From Alphaproteobacteria bacterium (GTDB lineage Bacteria; Pseudomonadota; Alphaproteobacteria; SP197), in the NCBI GenBank assembly GCA_022822575.1, contig JAJEBJ010000480.1, forward strand, positions 1 through 5,521: DNA of 5,521 nt. The letters run 5' to 3'. Below, in pieces: positions 1-5,521 of this stretch. Position numbers and translations under genes: made by a program. The notes under the pieces are model-generated. The model was not told where the DNA came from, searched no databases, and was given only the letters and a program-made list of their open reading frames with translations. Each line of letters starts with the position of its first letter. Position 1 is the first letter of the stretch.

Positions 1-206
1 ATCATGCGTTGCGACGTGATCGCACAGGGAGTGGTCGATGCGGCGCGCGAACTCGACCTCGAGGTGCCTGTCATTGTCCGCCTCGAAGGCACGAACGTGG
101 ACGAGGGAAAGGCGATCCTCGAGCAGTCGGGGATGGCGATCATTCCGGCCGACGACCTTGGCGACGCCGCGGCCAGGGCCGTGGCGGCCATCGGCGGAGG
201 CGGATG

Positions 207-207
<1 letters not shown>
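1..207 (+). CDS. sucC: Succinyl-CoA synthetase (ADP/GDP-forming) beta subunit, C-terminal end (partial)
   Basis: This is the last 68 codons of sucC, open at the left window edge and ending in TGA at 205-207. The beta subunit pairs with SucD to interconvert succinyl-CoA and succinate with phosphorylation of ADP or GDP in the cytoplasm. The visible part is the end of the C-terminal CoA-ligase domain. It reads IMRCDVIAQGVV, then VPVIVRLEGTNVDEGK, then SGMAIIPADDLGDAA, and lines up with the end of E. coli SucC (IVRCDLIADGII, VPVVVRLEGNN). The tail ends in a short glycine run. The N-terminal ATP-grasp domain, which sets ATP versus GTP preference, lies outside the window, so that preference cannot be judged. 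The stop codon overlaps the start of sucD, which suggests translational coupling of the two subunits. The ATG at position 4 is an internal methionine, not the gene start. Confidence 0.95.
196..200 (+). promoter_or_regulatory. Ribosome binding site of sucD
   Basis: GGAGG lies inside the last codons of sucC. It is 6 bases before the ATG at 207 but only 3 bases before the ATG at 204. Normal spacing therefore favours 207 as the sucD start. Confidence 0.6.
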
Positions 208-1081
<874 letters not shown>

Positions 1082-1082
<1 letters not shown>

Positions 1083-1088
1083 AGGAGG
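1082..1088 (+). promoter_or_regulatory. Strong but distant Shine-Dalgarno sequence upstream of sucA
   Basis: AAGGAGG begins at the last base of the sucD stop codon. It is the only good ribosome binding site in the gap, but 28 bases separate it from the sucA ATG at 1117. A small inverted repeat, CCCG-CCAT-CGGG (1093-1104), lies between them and could shorten the effective distance if it folds. The role in sucA translation is inferred. Confidence 0.45.
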
Positions 1089-1116
1089 CTGCCCCGCCAT
1101 CGGGCCGCATGACACC

Positions 1117-3996
1117 ATGGACGAACATACGGACGACGTATCCTACCTCTACGGACACAACACGAACTACATCGAGGATCTCTACGCACGGTATGCCACC
1201 GACCGGGCTCTGGTCAGTGAGGCCTGGCGGGAGATCTTCGATGATCTGGCGAGCGACGAAACGGCCACGCGTTCGGAACTGTCGATTACCCGTGGCAACC
1301 ATGGCGTGGCCGATCATCACAACGGCGGGCAGGAGTCGCCAGTTGCGGTTCCATTGCCTGCCGGGGCACCGCCACCGCCGGGAAGCCGGGAATCGGTAGC
1401 CGAGTTCGCTCTCGCCCGCGACAGCATCCGCATTCTGATGATGATCCGCGCCTATCGCGTGCGCGGGCATCTGGCGGCCGACCTCGATCCCCTCGGACTC
1501 GACAGCGACCGCTATCATCCCGAACTCGACCCCCGTACCTACGGCTTTATCGAGCAGGACTATGGCCGTGAGTTCTTCGTTGACGGTGTTCTCGGACTGC
1601 AGCGGGCGACCCTTGAACAGATCCTTGATGTCGTGCGTCGGACCTACTGCGGCACCATCGGCGTGGAGTTCATGCACGTGCAGAGTGCGGAGGAAAAGTC
1701 CTGGATCCAGCGCAAGTTCGAGGGGTCACGCAGCGATGCCGATCTCGATTCGGAAGAGAAGAAGAGGGTGCTCTCGGAGATCACCCGGGCCGAGGGTTTC
1801 GAGAAGTTTCTCAACATCAAGTACCCGGGCGCCAAGAGATTCTCCCTCGAAGGCGCCGAGAGCACCATTGCCGCCATGGAGACCATCATCCGCGGCGCTG
1901 CCCATCTGGGCGTCGAGGAGATCGTTCTCGGTATGCCTCACCGCGGTCGCCTCAATGTCCTCACCAATGTCATGGGGAAACCGTACGCCCAGGTCTTTTC
2001 GGAGTTTCACGGGGAGGCCGGGCATCCCGACGCCGTGCAGGGCGCCGGTGACGTCAAGTACCACCTCGGCACCTCCTCCGACCGGCAGGTCGCCGATGGC
2101 CGCGTCATTCACCTTTCGCTGACAGCCAATCCCTCCCACCTCGAGGCGGTCTGTCCCGTGGTGCAGGGGCGGGTGCGCGCCAAGCAATCCCTCGCCGATG
2201 ACGACGACCGCAAGAAGGTCATGGGCCTGCTTCTGCACGGAGACGCGGCCTTCGCCGGCCAGGGCCTGGTCGCCGAGACGCTGGGCATGTCGGAACTGCG
2301 CGGGCACAAGACGGGTGGCACCATCCATCTCATCGTCAACAACCAGATCGGATTCACGACGAGCCCGAAGTTCTCGCGGTCGTCGCCCTATCCGAGCGAC
2401 GTGGCCAAGATGGTGATGGCGCCGATCTTCCACGTGAACGGTGACGATCCCGAAGCTGTCGTCCACGTCGCCAAGCTGGCGGTCAAGTACCGTCAGGAAT
2501 TCGGACGCGACATCGTCGTCGACATCTTCTGCTACCGCCGGCATGGCCACAACGAGGGGGACGAGCCGGCGTTCACGCAGCCGTTGATGTACGGACAGAT
2601 CGCCAGGCAGGCAACCACACGTGAACTCTACGCCGAGAGGCTTGTATCTGAAGGGGCCATCGTACCGGCCGAGTCCGAGGCGATCAGCCGCAACTACTAC
2701 CAGGTTCTGGACGATGCCCTGGAGGCCGCGGCGGGGTTCCGCACCAACAAGGTCGACTGGCTCGAAGGTGTCTGGTCGGGGATCGAGATCGCCGACAGGG
2801 ATGGCGCACGACGTGGCAAGACAGCAGTGGCCGTGGACGACTTGCGCGACATCGGCCGGGCCATCTGCACGTTCCCCGAGACTCACAATGTTCACCGGAA
2901 ACTCCGGCGCATCATCGACCAGCGCCGGGACGTGATCGAATCGGGCCGCAACATCGACTGGGCCACGGCCGAGGCACTGGCTTTCGGCACCCTGTGCTAC
3001 GAGCGGGCCAACGTGCGGCTGTCGGGCCAGGATTGCGGCCGCGGCACCTTCAGCCAGCGCCATTCCGTCCTGGTGGACCAGGAGACCGAGGAGCGCTTCA
3101 TCCCTCTCAATCACATCAGCGAGGATCAGGGCACCTTCGAGGTGATCGACAGCATGTTGTCGGAAGCGGCGATCCTCGGTTTCGAGTACGGATACAGTCT
3201 CGCAGACCCCAACACCCTGGTCCTGTGGGAGGCCCAGTTCGGCGACTTCTCGAATGGCGCCCAGGTGATCATCGACCAGTTTCTCTCGGCCGGAGAGAGC
3301 AAGTGGTTCCGCATGTCGGGACTCGTCATGCTGTTGCCCCATGGCTACGAGGGCCAGGGCCCGGAACACAGTTCCGCACGGCCCGAGCGCTATCTCCAGC
3401 TGGCCGCCGAAGACAACCTGCAGATTGCCAATTGCTCGACGCCGGCCTCCTACTTCCACGTCCTGCGCCGTCAGATGAAGCGCAAGTTCAGAAAGCCGAT
3501 CGTCATCTTCACGCCGAAGTCCCTGTTGCGGCACCGGCGTTGCGTGTCGGATATCGAGGAGTTTTCCGGCGAGACGCAGTTCCACCGCATGCTCTGGGAT
3601 CTCGATGACGCCAAACGGGGCCAGGATATCGACCGTCTCGTCCTGTGCACGGGCAAGGTCTACTACGACCTTCTCGAGAAGCGGGAAGAGCTTGGTCTCG
3701 CCAACACCACGCTGGCGCGGGTCGAACAGTTGTCGCCGTTTCCGCTCGACCTGATTCAGGAGGTTGTCGACACCTACCCCAAGGCCAAGGTCATCTGGTG
3801 CCAGGAAGAGCCACGCAACATGGGCGCCTGGACCTATGTTCGTGACAAGGTTGACCAGGCGATCGAGGCAGGACAACTGAAGATGCCCGCGCTCCGCTAC
3901 GTCGGCCGGCCTGACGCCGCATCGCCGGCAACGGGTTACATCAGGGTTCATGAACGTGAGCAGGAGGCACTGGTGTGCAAGGCGCTCACAGGTTGA
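1117..3996 (+). CDS. sucA: 2-oxoglutarate dehydrogenase E1 component (thiamine diphosphate-dependent)
   Basis: This 959-residue protein (E. coli SucA has 933) decarboxylates 2-oxoglutarate with thiamine diphosphate and passes the succinyl group to the lipoyl arm of SucB. The N-terminal E1 segment, YLYGHNTNYIEDLYARY (about 10-26), is followed by a variable His/Pro-rich linker (about 58-92). The helical region and transketolase-like core come next. His275 in GMPHRGRLNVL and His316 in GDVKYH correspond to E. coli His260 and His298, which contact the substrate. The cofactor and Mg2+ motif runs from HGDAAFAGQG (374-383) to NNQIGFTT (408-415), and CYRRHGHNEGDEP spans 472-484. The second transketolase half contains GQDCGRGTFSQRH (637-649) and HGYEGQGPEHSSAR, followed by the family C-terminal domain with WCQEEPRNMGAW. 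No ATG, GTG or TTG lies between the upstream in-frame stop (1072-1074) and 1117, so 1117 is the first conventional start. The N-terminus is somewhat shorter than I recall for alphaproteobacterial relatives. It sits between sucD and sucB and is probably co-transcribed with them. Confidence 0.97.
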   Translation: MDEHTDDVSYLYGHNTNYIEDLYARYATDRALVSEAWREIFDDLASDETATRSELSITRGNHGVADHHNGGQESPVAVPLPAGAPPPPGSRESVAEFALARDSIRILMMIRAYRVRGHLAADLDPLGLDSDRYHPELDPRTYGFIEQDYGREFFVDGVLGLQRATLEQILDVVRRTYCGTIGVEFMHVQSAEEKSWIQRKFEGSRSDADLDSEEKKRVLSEITRAEGFEKFLNIKYPGAKRFSLEGAESTIAAMETIIRGAAHLGVEEIVLGMPHRGRLNVLTNVMGKPYAQVFSEFHGEAGHPDAVQGAGDVKYHLGTSSDRQVADGRVIHLSLTANPSHLEAVCPVVQGRVRAKQSLADDDDRKKVMGLLLHGDAAFAGQGLVAETLGMSELRGHKTGGTIHLIVNNQIGFTTSPKFSRSSPYPSDVAKMVMAPIFHVNGDDPEAVVHVAKLAVKYRQEFGRDIVVDIFCYRRHGHNEGDEPAFTQPLMYGQIARQATTRELYAERLVSEGAIVPAESEAISRNYYQVLDDALEAAAGFRTNKVDWLEGVWSGIEIADRDGARRGKTAVAVDDLRDIGRAICTFPETHNVHRKLRRIIDQRRDVIESGRNIDWATAEALAFGTLCYERANVRLSGQDCGRGTFSQRHSVLVDQETEERFIPLNHISEDQGTFEVIDSMLSEAAILGFEYGYSLADPNTLVLWEAQFGDFSNGAQVIIDQFLSAGESKWFRMSGLVMLLPHGYEGQGPEHSSARPERYLQLAAEDNLQIANCSTPASYFHVLRRQMKRKFRKPIVIFTPKSLLRHRRCVSDIEEFSGETQFHRMLWDLDDAKRGQDIDRLVLCTGKVYYDLLEKREELGLANTTLARVEQLSPFPLDLIQEVVDTYPKAKVIWCQEEPRNMGAWTYVRDKVDQAIEAGQLKMPALRYVGRPDAASPATGYIRVHEREQEALVCKALTG

Positions 3997-4020
3997 CCGT
4001 CGCACGCTGCCCCTGAACTT

Positions 4021-4025
4021 AAGGA
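4021..4025 (+). promoter_or_regulatory. Ribosome binding site of sucB
   Basis: AAGGA lies 10 bases before the sucB ATG at 4036, within the 39-base sucA-sucB gap. It is a moderate match at the long end of normal spacing, and nothing else in the gap competes with it. Confidence 0.6.
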
Positions 4026-4035
4026 AGACCACGCC

Positions 4036-5241
4036 ATGCCAGTCGACATCACGGTCCCGCAACTGGGAGAATCGGTCGCAGAGGCGACTGTCGCCACCTG
4101 GCTCAGACACAAGGGCGAGACGGTCAACAAGGACGAGCCATTGCTCGAACTCGAGACCGACAAGGCCACCATGGAGGTCTACGCGCCCGTCTCCGGCGTC
4201 ATCACCGATGTTCTCCACGCGGAGGGCGCCGATGTCGCCGTCGGTGCCGTGGTGGGACGCATTACCGAAGGTGAAGGCGAGATTCGCACGGAGAAGGCGC
4301 CGGAAGCGAAACTGTCACCGGCCGTGCGCCGCGCGCTCGCCGAACACGGGCTTGATGCCGTGGATATCTCGGGAACCGGCAAGGACGGACGGCTGACCAA
4401 GGCCGACGTTCTGGAGCACGTCAGGCGTGTCGCCGAGTCCCCTCCGGCGACCGCCGCCGCGCTCTCGCCGCAGACCGTGCCGGATGCTCCGATTGCGCCC
4501 CCGCAGGCGTCGTCTGTCCCGCCGTCTCCTTCCGACCCGGAGGGACGCGAGGAACGGGTGCGCATGAACCGCCTGAGGAAGAGGATCGCCGAGAGGCTGA
4601 AGGCTGCGCAGAACACGGCGGCGATGCTGACGACCTTCAACGAGGCGGACATGACGGCCGTCATGGAGGCCCGGCGAACCTACCGGGATCTCTTCGAAAG
4701 GAAACACGGCGTGCGCCTCGGCTTCATGTCCTTCTTCGTGCACGCAGCGGTCCAGGCTCTCATGGAGGTCCCCGCCGTCAACGGCGAGATCGCCGGAGAC
4801 GAGATCGTCTACAAGCACTACTACCATGTCGGCGTGGCGGTGAGTGCGCCCCAGGGTCTAGTCGTGCCGGTGCTGCGCGATGCCGACCGCATGTCTCTTG
4901 CCGATGACGAGAAGGCCGTCGCCGCTTTCGCCGCGAAGGCGCGCGACGGGAATCTCGTTCCAGATGATCTCACCGGCGGCACGTTCACCATCTCGAACGG
5001 CGGCATATTCGGTTCTCTCCTGTCGACCCCGATTCTCAATCCGCCGCAGTCGGCCATTCTCGGCATGCACAAGATCCAGGAGCGGCCCGTCGTCGTGGCG
5101 GGAGAGGTGGTTGCCAGACCCATGATGTACCTCGCACTCTCCTATGATCACCGCATCATTGACGGACGCGAAGCGGTGACCTTCCTTGTACGCATCAAGG
5201 AGGCCATTGAGGATCCGCAGCGCCTGTTGCTGAAGATCTGA
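4036..5241 (+). CDS. sucB: 2-oxoglutarate dehydrogenase E2 component, dihydrolipoyllysine succinyltransferase
   Basis: This 401-residue protein (E. coli SucB has 405) forms the structural core of the 2-oxoglutarate dehydrogenase complex and transfers the succinyl group from lipoyl-lysine to CoA. Residues 1 to about 77 form a single lipoyl domain. Its Lys43, in ETDKATMEV, is the expected lipoylation site. Residues 93-129 (LSPAVRRALAEHGLDAVDISGTGKDGRLTKADVLEHV in pattern) form the peripheral subunit-binding domain that docks E3 and/or E1. A flexible Ala/Pro/Ser-rich linker runs from about 130 to 172. The catalytic domain starts near RMNRLRKRIAERL and contains TTFNEADM, GLVVPVLRDAD, LTGGTFTISNGG and NPPQSAILGMH. 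The active-site motif is SYDHRIIDGRE, with His372 and Asp376 matching the conserved catalytic pair. The close match to E. coli SucB over this domain identifies it as the succinyl- rather than acetyltransferase. The start is supported by AAGGA and by alignment of PVDITVPQLGESV. It shares a reading frame with sucA. Confidence 0.97.
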   Translation: MPVDITVPQLGESVAEATVATWLRHKGETVNKDEPLLELETDKATMEVYAPVSGVITDVLHAEGADVAVGAVVGRITEGEGEIRTEKAPEAKLSPAVRRALAEHGLDAVDISGTGKDGRLTKADVLEHVRRVAESPPATAAALSPQTVPDAPIAPPQASSVPPSPSDPEGREERVRMNRLRKRIAERLKAAQNTAAMLTTFNEADMTAVMEARRTYRDLFERKHGVRLGFMSFFVHAAVQALMEVPAVNGEIAGDEIVYKHYYHVGVAVSAPQGLVVPVLRDADRMSLADDEKAVAAFAAKARDGNLVPDDLTGGTFTISNGGIFGSLLSTPILNPPQSAILGMHKIQERPVVVAGEVVARPMMYLALSYDHRIIDGREAVTFLVRIKEAIEDPQRLLLKI

Positions 5242-5251
5242 GCGGGCTGAC

Positions 5252-5256
5252 AGGAG
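5252..5256 (+). promoter_or_regulatory. Ribosome binding site of lpd
   Basis: AGGAG lies 7 bases before the ATG at 5264, in the 22-base gap after sucB. It is a textbook match and spacing and fixes the start of the next gene. Confidence 0.75.
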
Positions 5257-5263
5257 AGCGATC

Positions 5264-5521
5264 ATGGCCGACCGGGACTTCGATGTCGTGGTGATCGGCG
5301 CCGGGCCGGGAGGCTACGTCTGCGCCATCCGCTGTGCCCAGCTCGGACTCAAGGCCGCCTGCGTCGACAAGCGCGCGACTCTCGGCGGCACGTGTCTCAA
5401 CATCGGCTGCATTCCCTCCAAGGCGCTTCTGCAGTCATCCGAGCTCTTTGAGCAGACAGCCCACCTCAAGAACCACGGCATTCTGCCCGGTGATGTCAGT
5501 CTCGATCTTGGCGCCATGATG
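5264..5521 (+). CDS. lpd: Dihydrolipoyl dehydrogenase (E3), N-terminal part
   Basis: The first 86 codons of a flavoprotein disulfide reductase run off the right window edge. The translation begins MADRDFDVVVIGAGPGGYV. GAGPGG (12-17) is the FAD-binding dinucleotide-fold motif, and an acidic residue, Asp35 in VDKRATLGG, sits where the adenosine ribose is normally bound (often Glu in relatives). The redox-active disulfide is Cys44-Cys49 in GTCLNIGCIPSKALL, characteristic of dihydrolipoyl dehydrogenase rather than glutathione or mercuric reductase. E3 reoxidises the dihydrolipoyl arm of SucB and reduces NAD+. Its place directly after sucB suggests it is the E3 dedicated to 2-oxoglutarate dehydrogenase, although E3 is often shared with other complexes. 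The NAD-binding, central and dimerisation domains are outside the window, so the His-Glu catalytic pair cannot be checked. The symbol lpd could equally be written lpdA. Confidence 0.93.
   Translation, partial: MADRDFDVVVIGAGPGGYVCAIRCAQLGLKAACVDKRATLGGTCLNIGCIPSKALLQSSELFEQTAHLKNHGILPGDVSLDLGAMM

Noticed and set aside
1083..1116. Possible terminator or attenuator in the sucD-sucA gap
   Set aside because: The inverted repeat has only a 4-base stem and no T-run follows, so it does not resemble an intrinsic terminator.
1109..1399. A 96-codon plus-strand open frame starting at the ATG upstream of sucA
   Set aside because: It overlaps sucA in another frame, and its translation is low-complexity Thr/Arg-rich with no family resemblance. 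The ATG is about 20 bases from the SD, but nothing suggests a real leader peptide.
2994..3608. A 204-codon plus-strand open frame inside sucA
   Set aside because: It is an alternative frame of well-conserved sucA sequence, biased to Arg, Gly and Pro as GC-rich shadow frames are.
1726..4218. An 830-codon open frame on the minus strand across sucA and the start of sucB
   Set aside because: Its codons are exact reverse complements of the sucA and sucB codons. It stays open only because the sense genes avoid TTA, CTA and TCA, as GC-rich genes do; it ends at a sucA TCA codon (1726-1728). The translation matches no family I recognise, and the sense strand is unambiguous sucA.

Overview
The window is a GC-rich, gene-dense stretch (roughly 60-65% G+C by eye) holding part of a tricarboxylic acid cycle operon, with every gene on the + strand. 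The order is sucC (3' end), sucD, sucA, sucB and lpd (5' end). This arrangement, with succinyl-CoA synthetase genes directly ahead of the 2-oxoglutarate dehydrogenase genes and a dedicated lpd after sucB, is typical of alphaproteobacteria. The protein sequences also look alphaproteobacterial, possibly Rhodospirillales-like. The lineage is an inference from gene order and remembered family sequences, not from a search.

Layout: 1-207 is the C-terminal end of the succinyl-CoA synthetase beta subunit. 207-1082 is the complete alpha subunit, whose start overlaps the sucC stop. After a 34-base gap, 1117-3996 is the complete E1 component of 2-oxoglutarate dehydrogenase. After a 39-base gap, 4036-5241 is the complete E2 dihydrolipoyl succinyltransferase. 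After a 22-base gap, 5264-5521 is the beginning of dihydrolipoyl dehydrogenase (E3), cut by the window edge. No gap is long enough for a further gene, and I see no promoter or terminator between the genes, so they are probably co-transcribed from a promoter upstream of the window.

The genes encode two consecutive cycle steps. SucA, SucB and Lpd form the complex that converts 2-oxoglutarate, CoA and NAD+ to succinyl-CoA, CO2 and NADH. SucC and SucD then convert succinyl-CoA to succinate, conserving the thioester energy as a nucleoside triphosphate. All catalytic residues I could check are present and no gene is broken.

I found no undescribed system; this is ordinary core metabolism. The points worth a second look are small: the unusually distant ribosome binding site of sucA, the fact that sucA and sucB share one reading frame separated by a single TGA, some atypical residues in the CoA-contact loop of SucD, and a His/Pro-rich linker near the SucA N-terminus.
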